Positions 27,055 to 36,457 are shown, numbered from the stretch's first letter. The stretch is DNA of 37,464 nucleotides from Bacteroidales bacterium (GCA_031275285.1 JAISOY010000086.1:1-37464); one strand, 5' to 3'. Numbers and translations: made by a program. The notes: generated by a model not told the origin, from the sequence alone.

Positions 27055-28296
27055 ATGAGACCTCTGGTTATTTCTTTAGCCTGCCTATTTGCCATCGTTT
27101 TCAATGTAGCAGGAAAGATCAGGATCACTGTCCAGTCGGGACAATATGATAGAATCGATTGTGTCGTATCAGCAGGTATCCCTGACCTTAACCTTAAGGA
27201 ATCGTCTTCAGTCGAATTGTACGAAAGTACCGGAAAACAGAAAAAACCCGTTCCCTGCCAGATCATCATTGAAGAAGGGAAAGCGCCTGTTCTATTCTGG
27301 ACGCTTGATGGCAAAACCGATGCCGGTTCCGTCAGGACTTTTTATGTAAAAAAAATAAAGGAAAATCGACCTGAGAAAATGTTAATGGAGGTGGAGGACA
27401 ACAAAAAAGCCCTGATTTTAAAAAAAGACGGTAAAAATATCCTTCAGTACAATTATGCCCATGTCGAGCCGCCGGAAGGTGCGGATAAGTCTTATGGAAG
27501 GAGCGGTTTCATTCATCCGGCTTATTCGCCTGAAGGGAATATCCTGACGGCGATCCAGCCCAAAGATCATTATCATCACTATGGTATATGGAATCCCTGG
27601 ACGAAGATAATGTACGATGGAAAGACATATGATCTTTGGAATCTGAGAAGCAAACAGGGCACAGTAAGGGCAAAAGAGATCGAAGACGCATACAGTGGCG
27701 ACGTCTTTGCAGGATGTACCGCAAGTCTCGATCATTACATATTCACGACGGATAATGAAAAAGTGATCATGAATGAATTATGGAAGATCAAGGCATGGAA
27801 TATATCCGACGGATTCTTGTGGGACTTTGAATCGCATCTTCATCCTTCCACATCGTTGCCGGTGCTGATAAAAGAATATCGTTATGCCGGGTTCGGATAT
27901 CGTGCAACGGAAGAATGGACGCGAGAGAACTGTGAAATGTTCACTTCGGAAGGAAAAACCCGGCAACAGATCGATGGCACCAATGCCCGCTGGATATATA
28001 TTACCGGAGATACAAAGACCGGCCGCTCGGGCTTACTCTTTATGGGACACCCGGAAAATTATAATTTCCCGGAACCATTGCGCATATGGGATGAAAATGC
28101 AAACGGAAGAAGAGGCGATGCTTTTATTAATTTCGCTCCTACTAAAAATAAAGACTGGGAACTCAAGGCAAATGGCCATTATGTTCTTAAATACAGGATT
28201 TTATCATATGAAGGAGAGATGACAAAAGAAAAAGCAGAACGATTATGGAATGATTTTGCACATCCGCCGGTAGTCATTGCCGGTTCTGATAAATAA
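27055..28296 (+). CDS. Secreted DUF6807 (PmoA-like) protein, copy 1
   Basis: The product has 413 residues from ATG 27055; the TTG at 27046 is also in frame but would overlap the spacing to the oxidoreductase stop. A signal peptide (MRPLVISLACLFAIVFNVAG) leads to a beta-rich region at about 20-125, then the DUF6807 core with GRSGFIHPAYSPEGN, QPKDHYHHYGIWNPWTK, TGRSGLLFMGHPENYNFPEP and GDAFINFAP. The HYHHYGIW histidines are the most conspicuous potential metal or catalytic residues. The name PmoA in databases does not imply methane oxidation. Family function is not established; context with a Gfo/Idh/MocA enzyme suggests a carbohydrate role. Confidence 0.8.
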   Translation: MRPLVISLACLFAIVFNVAGKIRITVQSGQYDRIDCVVSAGIPDLNLKESSSVELYESTGKQKKPVPCQIIIEEGKAPVLFWTLDGKTDAGSVRTFYVKKIKENRPEKMLMEVEDNKKALILKKDGKNILQYNYAHVEPPEGADKSYGRSGFIHPAYSPEGNILTAIQPKDHYHHYGIWNPWTKIMYDGKTYDLWNLRSKQGTVRAKEIEDAYSGDVFAGCTASLDHYIFTTDNEKVIMNELWKIKAWNISDGFLWDFESHLHPSTSLPVLIKEYRYAGFGYRATEEWTRENCEMFTSEGKTRQQIDGTNARWIYITGDTKTGRSGLLFMGHPENYNFPEPLRIWDENANGRRGDAFINFAPTKNKDWELKANGHYVLKYRILSYEGEMTKEKAERLWNDFAHPPVVIAGSDK

Positions 28297-28360
28297 TATG
28301 ATAACACCAAGTATGTATCTTATCACTTCACATATATTTTAATATAAACATGAAATAGCC

Positions 28361-28470
28361 ATGAACATTACTGTTCACACAACGTAATAATTATCTATGG
28401 CGTATTTAGCTCCGCTGAACCGTTACCTTCGGTGAACCCTTTGGGTTTCGGAGTTCATTTGACCTTAAAA
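28361..28470. repeat. Intergenic dyad element, copy 1
   Basis: A perfect dyad TGAACA-N4-TGTTCA (28362-28377) is followed by GTAATAA and then by an ACCTTCGGTGAACC / CCTTTGGGTTT segment ending in CTTAAAAA just before the next gene. The same order occurs at 29445-29531. The inner part is flanked by GCTCCG (28410-28415) and CGGAG, so the RNA could fold into a longer hairpin. Confidence 0.55.
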
Positions 28471-28486
28471 ATTAAATTATAAACAG

Positions 28487-29383
28487 ATGAAAAAGTATTT
28501 ATTCATAATAGCTCTATTGCTGGGTTTTTCCGGAATATATGCCCAGAAAGCGGTTATCTCCGCATCTCAGGTCGGAAACAGGATCGACATCACTGTCGGC
28601 AACCGGTTTTTCACCAGCTACCGGTTCTCTCCGGACGAGAAATATCCCTTCTTCTTTCCTGTTAATGCACCCACATCGGGGAGTGGGGTCACATCTATGC
28701 GGAATGGTGAATATCCGCACCATAGTTCATTATTTTTCGGATGCGACAGGGTAAATGGCGGAAATTACTGGCAGGAAGGCCTGGAACGGGGACGTATTAT
28801 TTCCATTGGAGCTAAGATATTGGAGGCCAAAGGAGAGAAAGTTGTGATTGAAGATGAATGTATCTGGAAGCGTCCCGATGCCCCATCCCCGATCATCGAC
28901 CGAAGGAAAATAACCATCACCTCCCCTTCCAAAGAATTGTACCAACTGGATTTTGATATTGAAATGGAAATGCTGATAGACGTTACCATACTAAAGACCA
29001 ATCATTCCCTTTTCAGCGCCCGGATCGATCCCGACCTCTCTGTAAGGCAGGGAGGAACCATGATCAACTCAGAAGGAAAACAGGGTGAAAAAGGAACATT
29101 CGGCGTAGGATCGCCCTGGATCGATTGCTATGGAACACGTAAAACCGGAACGGAAGGAATCGCTATTATGCAACACCCCTCCAATAAATGGTTCCCCTCT
29201 CCCTGGTTCACCCGTGATTACGGGTTTATATCACCTACACCCATGTATTGGCCGGAAGATGACAAGGCTACCGTATTGAAAAAGGGAGAAAAAATACAAT
29301 TACGCTACCGGGTGATCATCCATGCGGGAAACAGCGAAGAGGCCAAAATCAGTCAATTGTATGAACAATATAAAAAAGAATGA
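28487..29383 (+). CDS. Secreted DUF6807 (PmoA-like) protein, copy 2
   Basis: The product has 298 residues, a shorter paralogue of the preceding gene without its N-terminal extension. The signal peptide is MKKYLFIIALLLGFSGIYAQ. Core motifs are FFFPVNAPTSGSGVTSMRN, EYPHHSSLFFGCDRVNGGNYW, GTEGIAIMQHPSNKWFPSPW and FISPTPMYWPE. The YPHHSSLFF histidines align with HYHHYGIW of copy 1. Two adjacent DUF6807 proteins with a sugar oxidoreductase suggest consecutive or partner steps on one substrate, but no reaction is known. It is preceded by a 190-bp gap holding the dyad element. Confidence 0.78.
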   Translation: MKKYLFIIALLLGFSGIYAQKAVISASQVGNRIDITVGNRFFTSYRFSPDEKYPFFFPVNAPTSGSGVTSMRNGEYPHHSSLFFGCDRVNGGNYWQEGLERGRIISIGAKILEAKGEKVVIEDECIWKRPDAPSPIIDRRKITITSPSKELYQLDFDIEMEMLIDVTILKTNHSLFSARIDPDLSVRQGGTMINSEGKQGEKGTFGVGSPWIDCYGTRKTGTEGIAIMQHPSNKWFPSPWFTRDYGFISPTPMYWPEDDKATVLKKGEKIQLRYRVIIHAGNSEEAKISQLYEQYKKE

Positions 29384-29444
29384 TCTCCTGATGTATTCTT
29401 GAAAAGCTTTCAGAAAGGAGGTGTCCTTCCTGAAGAAATACCCA

Positions 29445-29531
29445 TGAACATTTTTGTTCATCAATTGTAATAAGCAAGTTTTAAATATTCACCTTCAGGG
29501 AATCCTTTGGGGTTCACCTGATCATAAAAAT
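29445..29531. repeat. Intergenic dyad element, copy 2
   Basis: The dyad TGAACA-N4-TGTTCA (29445-29460) is followed by GTAATAA and by CACCTTCAGGGAATCCTTTG / GGGTTCACC ending in CATAAAAA. It is the same arrangement as at 28361-28470 and again lies directly before a gene start. Confidence 0.55.
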
Positions 29532-29543
29532 ATATTTATTCAC

Positions 29544-31598
29544 ATGAAAAATGCTTTTGAAATAGCAAATCCCGATCTAACTTTAAGCCCCCTCACCGGG
29601 ATGACAAGGAAACATTATATCGAGTGCGCAAAATACCTGTTGGAGCGTGCTTTTACATATGTTGATTCCATTGAAACCCCCTTAAGTTTCCCGATCGTTC
29701 CGGGAAAAAGTTATCCCCAGCCAGACGCACCCGACTGGAGATACCGGGCCGCTGATTTCGAAGCACTGGAAAGGACATTCACACTGGCCGGACCATTGAT
29801 TCACATCGATCCGGAAATTACCATTAAAGGCATCAAACTCCGGGATTACTATTGCCTGCAATTCTACCGCACTTTTACCAAAGGCCATGCTAATTCCCTT
29901 CCTCTTCCCGAGGAACTACCTGACTCCAATTATCAGTTTACCTGCGAATTCGGAGGATTATTCAAGACCTTATTATTGATGCCCGAAGTCTTATGGCCAC
30001 ATTTCACCGATCAACAGAAGGAAGAAATGGTGGTTACCATTTCAAAATGGGCACATCATCGCACCACCCAGAATAACTGGCGGATTTTCAATATCATAGC
30101 GCTTTCATTCCTCAAAAAATACGGATATGAAATTGATGATGATCTACTGAAAAGCCACTTGTTGTGGGTAGTTTCCTACCACTCGGGAGATGGCTGGTAT
30201 CTGGAACAAACATATAATTATTATTCTATCAGTTTATTTATTGTATACACGACTATCTGGAACCGTTCTTTCGGTGATGAGTATTATCCTGAAATAGCGG
30301 CTATCATTGAACAATCGGCAAGAAAACTAATGGAATCGCTTACCGCCTTTTTCGGGCGGGACGGATATATTAACATGTGGTCGAGAAGTATCTGCTACCG
30401 TACCTGGGTTTCCGGGGCTTTCTCCGTAGCCTTCATGTTGAAAGGGGAACCGTTGCTCGATGCAGGTTGGGCCCGAAGGCTTTGTTCCGGATCCATACTT
30501 CAGTTTGTCACCCGAGAAGAATTCTATTACAATGATATCCCGAGCCTTGGATTTTACGGAAGAAAGGAATACATGATACAGGACTACAGTTGTGCCGGAA
30601 GCCCGTTCCTGATGTTTCTGCCTTTTATCTGCCTGGCTTTACCGGAGGATTCGCCCTTCTGGACAGCAAAAGAAAATGACGGCATGTGGGAAACCCTGGG
30701 AATGAAGTCCCATAAAACAATCCTGGAAAGTCCCGGACTGGTACTGGTGAATCATGGGAAAACCGGTACTTCCGAAATTATTCCCGGCAAAGTATATTAT
30801 GATGATCCCAATTATTCCAAACTATCTTATAATACTCATTTTCCTTGGGAAGACCATAATCCACAGGGAGGAACGGCTATGGAGTATTCTTTCCGAAGCC
30901 TGGACCCGAGAGATACACGAGGAGATGATGTAAATTTCTACCTTACAGGAAAAACCGTCCGGAATGATGCCGATAAAAACAAACAATTTACTATTTCTCA
31001 AAGCATGCTGTATAACGGTGTCAGGGGAAATGTCCTGTACCGTCAGGCGATCATGCGCAAGCCTCCCAATAATGGTGTAGGCTATATCATCGATCTGGCT
31101 GAAATTACTATTCCGGGCGGTGTTATCCGGGTTGACCGTACTCGTTTGGCATTCGAATATGAATTGACACTCGGACATTACGGAATGCCCCATATAGACG
31201 GTAAAAAAGCCATTATCAACCAATATGGGGAAGACAACAGGAAAGTAATAACGGCAAGCATTCCGGGAAGGCAATTAGCATTGATCACCTATACCGGATG
31301 GGACTCGGTGGAAACCCTGGTCCATGAAAACCGGAATGCTGAGGCCGATGAAAGCACTGTAATTTTTACCCGGAAAAAACGACTGGATAAAAATCCGCCC
31401 ATGGAACTGATGGTTTCCGTGATGCTCCACCGTACCGATGAAATACCGTGGACAAAAGAAGAACTTTCACCTGTCAGGTCGATGGATATTCGTGAAATAA
31501 TGCCTTCGGGTTCTCCATTAGGCATGTTCATTACTTTGCATAACGGAGAAGAGTACGAAATAGATTTCAAGGATATTGACGGTAAACGAACCTGTTGA
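29544..31598 (+). CDS. DUF2264 family protein, possible GH154-type glycosidase
   Basis: The product has 684 residues from ATG 29544. The frame opens at a TTG at 29454, inside the intergenic dyad, and that 30-residue extension is rejected. No signal peptide, so cytoplasmic. The N-terminal two thirds match the DUF2264 alpha/alpha-barrel: NPLTGMTRKHY-like start (LSPLTGMTRKHYIECAKYLL), WRYRAADFEALERTFTLAGP, NNWRIFNIIALSFLKKYG and GDGWYLEQTYNYYSISLF. The last third is beta-rich. DUF2264 proteins have been connected with CAZy family GH154 beta-glucuronidases; I recall this from general knowledge and cannot verify it here. It closes the oxidoreductase operon. Confidence 0.8.
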   Translation: MKNAFEIANPDLTLSPLTGMTRKHYIECAKYLLERAFTYVDSIETPLSFPIVPGKSYPQPDAPDWRYRAADFEALERTFTLAGPLIHIDPEITIKGIKLRDYYCLQFYRTFTKGHANSLPLPEELPDSNYQFTCEFGGLFKTLLLMPEVLWPHFTDQQKEEMVVTISKWAHHRTTQNNWRIFNIIALSFLKKYGYEIDDDLLKSHLLWVVSYHSGDGWYLEQTYNYYSISLFIVYTTIWNRSFGDEYYPEIAAIIEQSARKLMESLTAFFGRDGYINMWSRSICYRTWVSGAFSVAFMLKGEPLLDAGWARRLCSGSILQFVTREEFYYNDIPSLGFYGRKEYMIQDYSCAGSPFLMFLPFICLALPEDSPFWTAKENDGMWETLGMKSHKTILESPGLVLVNHGKTGTSEIIPGKVYYDDPNYSKLSYNTHFPWEDHNPQGGTAMEYSFRSLDPRDTRGDDVNFYLTGKTVRNDADKNKQFTISQSMLYNGVRGNVLYRQAIMRKPPNNGVGYIIDLAEITIPGGVIRVDRTRLAFEYELTLGHYGMPHIDGKKAIINQYGEDNRKVITASIPGRQLALITYTGWDSVETLVHENRNAEADESTVIFTRKKRLDKNPPMELMVSVMLHRTDEIPWTKEELSPVRSMDIREIMPSGSPLGMFITLHNGEEYEIDFKDIDGKRTC

Positions 31599-31755
31599 TA
31601 TATAGGCCACCTCATTCATAAAACAAGTTTTATCGATTGGACTGTCCAAAAATCTATTTCTTAGAGCGGAATCTGTAATTCGGTGACTACTGTTTTTGCT
31701 CCATAATTAACTTAGTGATTATAAGCAATTTAAATTGATCATTTTTATTTGCTAT

Positions 31756-31850
31756 GTAAATTTGCCATTATTCTCATCAATTAAATATATTCAGTTGAAT
31801 TTGAATTACGTATCAATATCAATAATATGCTAAACACATGGCAAATTTAC
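31756..31850. repeat. 13-bp inverted repeat flanking 69 bp
   Basis: GTAAATTTGCCAT (31756-31768) and its exact reverse complement (31838-31850) bracket 69 bp of A/T-rich DNA with no gene. It lies about 160 bp after the DUF2264 stop, in the decaying stretch. It is too widely spaced for a terminator; it may be chance, an operator pair, or the ends of a small element. The rest of 31599-32005 holds nothing recognisable. Confidence 0.5.
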
Positions 31851-32005
31851 TAAAATATTAAGATAAGAATCATACTGTAATGCTTTCTATTTATTTCGTT
31901 TATCATATAAAGAAAAATGACAAATCGTTAATCATATAATTATCCAGATCCGAATAACATCTTGATTGTATAGATAAAATATTTATTGATGAGGTTGGGT
32001 TTTTG

Positions 32006-32150
32006 TCATCTGCTTGATAACAGTTTGCTTTCCAACACAAAATATTCGGGAAGTTTCCCGTTTTTCCCCATTTCAGTTTGGTATACAGCGATTCCAAAGC
32101 GATTCTCCCGATATCGAACCTAAAATATTCGAGCGAATGACGAATTAGCA
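32006..32150 (-). pseudogene. C-terminal remnant of a LacI/periplasmic-binding-type regulator
   Basis: A minus-strand translation reads SLEYFRFDIGRIALESLYTK in one frame and GKLPEYFVLESKLLSSR-stop in another. Together they resemble the C-terminus of LacI-family regulators (…IGRxAxExL…LPxxxVLxxxLIxR). The frame changes at the GGGGAAAAACGGG segment. Only about 45 codons survive. The likeness is short, so confidence is limited. Confidence 0.35.
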
Positions 32151-32235
32151 GGGATAGATACAGGATTTGCTTTGCAGGTTAGTACATTCTCCGAATGGGC
32201 ATTTGATACAGATTCCTGCAAAGAGCGCGTTTCCT

Positions 32236-32703
32236 TTACATTTGCGTTCCTGTTCCAATAATCTGGCGCCGAGTCTTTCCCTCCACTCCAGTTGAAAACG
32301 GCATTCTGGCAATGGTGGCACAGTTCGGCGATGTACTGGAAGTATATCACCTGCAAGGCGGAGCGTCTTATTTAACAATTGGCCCAGACGGTGAACCCCG
32401 GTACCGTTACTGGGAGGCAACAGTCTAACCGGACGGAATGGTGAAGTATAGTTGTGTTTATGCGGACAGGCAGCATATTTACGCTATTTATTAAGGGCAT
32501 GAATTAGACGACATTAAACAGGGAAAAATAACCGTAGAGGGGGCAACCTTTTCAGGATTTTTGATCTGAAAGGCATTCCGGTACGGCAATATCAACTTGA
32601 GTGTCATGTTACAGGGTTTTGCATCAATGATGGCACCGGAGAGGTTCTGGCAACAGATCCAAATAATGAATGTTTGGTAATATTCAGTATGCGGCAGGAA
32701 TAG
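32236..32703 (+). pseudogene. Decayed 6-bladed beta-propeller lipoprotein (BF3164-like), C-terminal part
   Basis: The plus strand carries PVENGILAMVAQFGDVLEVY, then after an in-frame TAA MVKYSCVYADRQHIYAIY, a second TAA, and GHELDDIKQGKITVEG. A frameshift leads to RIFDLKGIPVRQYQLE and VTGFCINDGTGEVLATDP, ending at the stop 32701-32703. The pattern resembles TolB-like propeller lipoproteins of Bacteroidetes (FDxxGxPVRxYxLDxxVxGFxVDE). Two stops and at least one frameshift make it non-functional, and its N-terminus is not recognisable. Confidence 0.6.
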
Positions 32704-32950
32704 TTTTTATATTATATGATTGGGAGTTACCCATTGTCTAAACAGCTGTTACCCATAATTGGACTTAATTAAAATCTATTCGACCTATAGTAATAAAGTT
32801 ACGAAATATACAGTAAAGCATTCTGATAATACGTGAAATCGGATAAGCAACAGACAACTATTTATACATTAGAGTAACAAGTTTACAGAAGGGGATATGA
32901 GGTTTCTGCACCCCCGAGCAATAAGAGTCTTCCAGTCAACAGGTAATGAT

Positions 32951-33600
32951 TTAATACGTCAGCAATATTTTATCTGTATCCGTATTTATCACCAGTGAAG
33001 GATTGGTGGTGATGGTAGCATCCCAATATCCCGGTCGGGGCTCAATCACCGGTTTGTTCATCCGTTTCTACGGGCCATACAATGACCGGGACGAAGCCAC
33101 TCCAATACATTTATTCATCCAAACATTACCAAACGAACCTTCCACCGGAACATCACCGGAAGCAGGAACGGGAAAATCATAAGTAGTTCCGAAATAATAC
33201 AGGTAATTTATCTCTTTGAAAAATCACCCGTGGATTGTGTGTTACCAGTCCGTTAAAGAATCCGGCTCCACGTACTGGTAAAACTACTCCTACAAAGGCA
33301 TACAGACCTTCAGGCGTATCAGATATGGCATTCACTACCTCCGAATTGGGAACCCATGCACCAAATCCCAGATCCTTGGCTCACCAGTCGGCAAACATAT
33401 GGTGCTTACCATCATTTTCCCTGATGATAGATGAACCCCAGACCCAATAATCGTCCATCGTAAAACCTCCGTCTACCGGGGCTGGTAAAAGTTTATTGAT
33501 AAAGGCTTCGGGTTGGGATTTACAACCTGTAAAAAGGCAACAAGGATAAGGCTAAAGCGCCACAGGCAGATTGACATATAAAATGACGACGGGATAACAT
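32951..33600 (-). pseudogene. Decayed GH43-like glycosyl hydrolase, N-terminal half
   Basis: The start at 33600 reads MLSRRHFICQSACGALALSL, a Tat or lipoprotein-like leader. After a frameshift comes FTGCKSQPEAFINKLL, MDDYWVWGSSIIRENDGKHH, an in-frame TGA after FADW, then ISDTPEGLYAFVGVVLPVRG and THNPRVIFQRD. A second frameshift leads to YYFGTTYDFPVPASGDVP and PVIEPRPGYWDATITTNP, ending at TAA 32953-32951. The WVWGSSI, SDTPEG and THNPR motifs are typical of five-bladed-propeller glycosidases of Bacteroidetes. The C-terminal half is absent. It lies downstream of, and in line with, the GH29 gene at 33663, so it was probably once in its operon. Confidence 0.72.
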
Positions 33601-33662
33601 GACCATTACTGATTTTAAATTAACGTTCATAGAACGTCTAAGTTTCAGTCGACGATTCCTGA

Positions 33663-35705
33663 TTACTTTGTTAACACACCTATTTCGCCGACTACAACCG
33701 GTTTACCAGGTTCGACGGTTTCAGTGGCTTCGAGCTTGATACAACTAGCTTCAACCGGTTGATCAAACCGTACGAATTGTTGTACCGGATTGTTGTTGAT
33801 ATTATCAAAGGAGGCATTACTTTCAATTTTATCCCACTTCTGACCATTCCGGCTTACAAAGAAATTATAACGATATATGTTACCACTCGCTCCGTTTACC
33901 GGGGTATAGGTAAACCCATTCAGTCGAAGTTCTTCACCAAAGTTGACGACTATGGCCGTCTGTCCTTCGGGAAGCGTATATACCGAATACGGATTACCAT
34001 CGACCGCTCTTTCCATACCTCGCCCCTCGGAGCTCATCACCATCCATTTGGCCGGGGCCAGATCATAATCCTCGCGTACGGTTTCGCTGCTTTGCTTATT
34101 ATTGTTGATAAAAGCTTTGGCCTGTACAATGCCACCCTGCGGCAAGTTGAAAGAATCGGTATAACGTTTAGAAGAAACGGTTGGTTCAGTGCCGTCCACT
34201 GTGTAATAGACCACAGGATCCGTTGATTCACAATGAATGTATACCTGTCCTTGTTTGGTTCTTCCTATAACAGGAGTGGCAAGTATTTCAGGGGCTTTAT
34301 ATATGCCTATTTCACTGATGACCGGACAGGCAAGCGATTCTTCTATATTCACCCGTACCCTCTGCGCCGTTACTTCGGGAAAACAAAGTATCCGTTTGTA
34401 GCCAATGGTGGTTTGCCTGTCGATAAGCTGCCATGCCCCATCGTTCCAATATTCCACGCTAAATACTTTTACACGTTGCCCTAGTGGGATGTATTCCTGA
34501 AGAACAATACGATTGAATGTCTGTGCTTTTTTCAGATCAATCTCCACCGATGAGCTCAATTTGCCATCATCGGTAGCCCAGTAGGTATCAAAGTTTCCGT
34601 CGGTAAGTTTTTTAACACCATACTTTGACGATTGTCCACGAACCTCTTTAGATGTTAACCTGGCATTCTGGGCCAGATTAACAGTAAAAGTAGCATCGAG
34701 CGTCCTGCGCAACTCCATCAGGTGTGCCGAGTCATTCGGATGGATCAATCCGCGACGGTCAGGTGGAACGTTCAGGAGCAGGTTCCCATTACGACCAACG
34801 GAACTATAATAAATATCAAGCAGTTTGCCCAATGACTTTACCTTGTCGTTAGTAGACGGACTGAAAAACCATCCCGGACGGATAGATACATCCACCTCGG
34901 CGGGTAACCATTCTTTTCCATTCTCGGTACCGGAGGCCAGTATATTACCCGATGCTCCATCAATAGAGTTATCGGAAGTAAAAGTAGCCCAGTTTGTTTC
35001 GCCCGCATACCCCTGTTCGTTGCCTACCCAACGAATATTACGGTAGGGACCTCCAAAAATGAGAGCATCGGGCTGTAGCTTATGTACCACATCGCGAAAT
35101 ACTTCCCAGTCATATACCTGTAATTTACCATTTGGTCCTTCGCCATTAGCCCCATCAAACCACTGTTCAAATACCGGTCCGTAATTACTCAGGGCTTCGG
35201 TAAGTGTGTTGGCAAACACAGTATTGTATTCATCGGAACCGTAGGTAGGGTGGTTACGGTCCCAAGGTGAAAGATAAACGCCGAATTTCAGACCATACTC
35301 TTTACAGGCATCGGACAATTCGCGGAGTATATCACCTTTACCGTCTTTCCAGGCACTTTCACGAACTGTATGTGTGCTGTATTGACTGGGCCACAAACAA
35401 AAACCATCATGATGTTTGGCTGTAATGATGATTGCATTCATTCCGGCATCTCTGGCAATACGCGCCCACTGACCACAATCAAGATGCGTAGGACTGAAGA
35501 CTTTAGGATCTTCATCACCATGCCCCCATTCCTTATCCGTAAAAGTATTAGGCCCAAAATGGATAAACATATAATATTCCATCTGGTGCCACTTTACCTG
35601 TAAAGAAGTGGGAACAGCGCCATAAGGAACCGGTGGTTCAGGTGTGTTGCAAGCGGTCAGCAATACGATGATCAGGAAGGTAAATAAAATGGTTGTATTT
35701 TTCAT
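33663..35705 (-). CDS. Multidomain alpha-L-fucosidase lipoprotein (GH29 + discoidin modules)
   Basis: The product has 680 residues. The LLTAC lipobox (Cys19) anchors it to a membrane. The GH29 barrel at about 30-335 includes YYMFIHFGPNTF, IITAKHHDGFCLW (about 93-105), GVYLSPWDRN and FEQWFDGANGEGP with Asp184 as the likely nucleophile. A first F5/8 type C-like module follows at about 345-465, then a chitobiase/FN3-associated segment (VVYYTVDGTEPTVSSKRY) at about 475-540, and a second discoidin-like module at about 550-680. The appended modules suggest a surface enzyme acting on polymeric or glycoprotein targets, with GH29 subfamily B layout. It is the only intact gene in the 31.6-36.4 kb stretch. 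Confidence 0.93.
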   Translation of the reverse strand: MKNTTILFTFLIIVLLTACNTPEPPVPYGAVPTSLQVKWHQMEYYMFIHFGPNTFTDKEWGHGDEDPKVFSPTHLDCGQWARIARDAGMNAIIITAKHHDGFCLWPSQYSTHTVRESAWKDGKGDILRELSDACKEYGLKFGVYLSPWDRNHPTYGSDEYNTVFANTLTEALSNYGPVFEQWFDGANGEGPNGKLQVYDWEVFRDVVHKLQPDALIFGGPYRNIRWVGNEQGYAGETNWATFTSDNSIDGASGNILASGTENGKEWLPAEVDVSIRPGWFFSPSTNDKVKSLGKLLDIYYSSVGRNGNLLLNVPPDRRGLIHPNDSAHLMELRRTLDATFTVNLAQNARLTSKEVRGQSSKYGVKKLTDGNFDTYWATDDGKLSSSVEIDLKKAQTFNRIVLQEYIPLGQRVKVFSVEYWNDGAWQLIDRQTTIGYKRILCFPEVTAQRVRVNIEESLACPVISEIGIYKAPEILATPVIGRTKQGQVYIHCESTDPVVYYTVDGTEPTVSSKRYTDSFNLPQGGIVQAKAFINNNKQSSETVREDYDLAPAKWMVMSSEGRGMERAVDGNPYSVYTLPEGQTAIVVNFGEELRLNGFTYTPVNGASGNIYRYNFFVSRNGQKWDKIESNASFDNINNNPVQQFVRFDQPVEASCIKLEATETVEPGKPVVVGEIGVLTK

Positions 35706-35806
35706 GAAGCTTATTTTTTATGTGATCATTTTCTATTGATAAAATTACAAATTCATGTGGTGCGATCAAGCAAAATGCCAGATTTTCAGCAACGATATAT
35801 ACATTT

Positions 35807-36360
35807 TCATTCTGCGGTGGTCTCTAATACCCGGCTTGTTGTATGATTGTTGGAAAGAACCGGAATACCCACTTCCATCAAATATCCACCAGAATACGTC
35901 TGGTTCGGAATCCCCAATTTTCGGGCATTATCCGGCATATTGATTTTTACTATTCTGTACATTTTACCAGATACAAGTCCTTTAAGGTGCACCGACTACA
36001 AGGTCATCACATAATGTGGATACATAATGTAGGTAAACAATACAGCTTTGCTTTTATCTTTTGATGCATACATCACTACCTATGCATAAGGCGAACCAAT
36101 CAATATGTATCCCCGTTAAACACCATATCCTGAAAACGATTAAAATTCCGCAAGGTCTGGCGGCATAAATTAAGTCCACTGTCTGACAAGCTGTTAATCC
36201 AGATATCGAAACCGGTTTACACATCATTGCCACATCCAAACGATACTTCAATGGTTGTTAACTCCAGTTGGTAACATATGCTGCCATACTTTTGGCCGGG
36301 AAAAATGAGAAAATCCCATTGGTATTATCGCTGGGACAGAATTCTGTAAAATATTTCAAA
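35807..36360 (-). pseudogene. C-terminal remnant of a GH36 alpha-galactosidase
   Basis: Reading leftward, pieces of one protein appear in changing frames: LKYFTEFCPSDNTNGIFSFF, FPAKSMAAYVTNWS-stop, QPLKYRLDVAMM, LRNFNRFQDMVFNGDTY-stop, MYASKDKSKAVLFTYIMYPH, then an open 61-codon end (LKGLVSGKMYRIVKINMPDN … TYSGGYLMEVGIPVLSNNHT) stopping at 35807. The order and motifs match the C-terminus of GH36-type alpha-galactosidases of Bacteroidetes. There are several stops and at least two frameshifts, and the catalytic barrel is gone. It lies 100 bp upstream of the GH29 gene on the same strand; 35706-35806 shows no clear promoter. Confidence 0.7.
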
Positions 36361-36457
36361 TTTCAAGATTGAAGGTAATTTTTAGTGAATTATTTTCATA
36401 ACCAGCATATCTAAGATTAAATATTATCGAATCATTCATAATTTTTTTCCATCCATA

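Noticed and set aside
29454..29543. TTG start for the DUF2264 protein
   Set aside because: The start lies within the repeated dyad TGAACA-N4-TGTTCA and the extension has no family similarity.
32120..32420. Minus-strand frames of 78 and 91 codons as genes
   Set aside because: They are antisense to the decayed propeller lipoprotein, which explains the coding-like composition.
33623..33637. ACGTTC-ATA-GAACGT dyad between the GH29 gene and the GH43-like remnant
   Set aside because: Six-base arms with a 3-nt loop and no T-run are too weak to call a terminator or operator.
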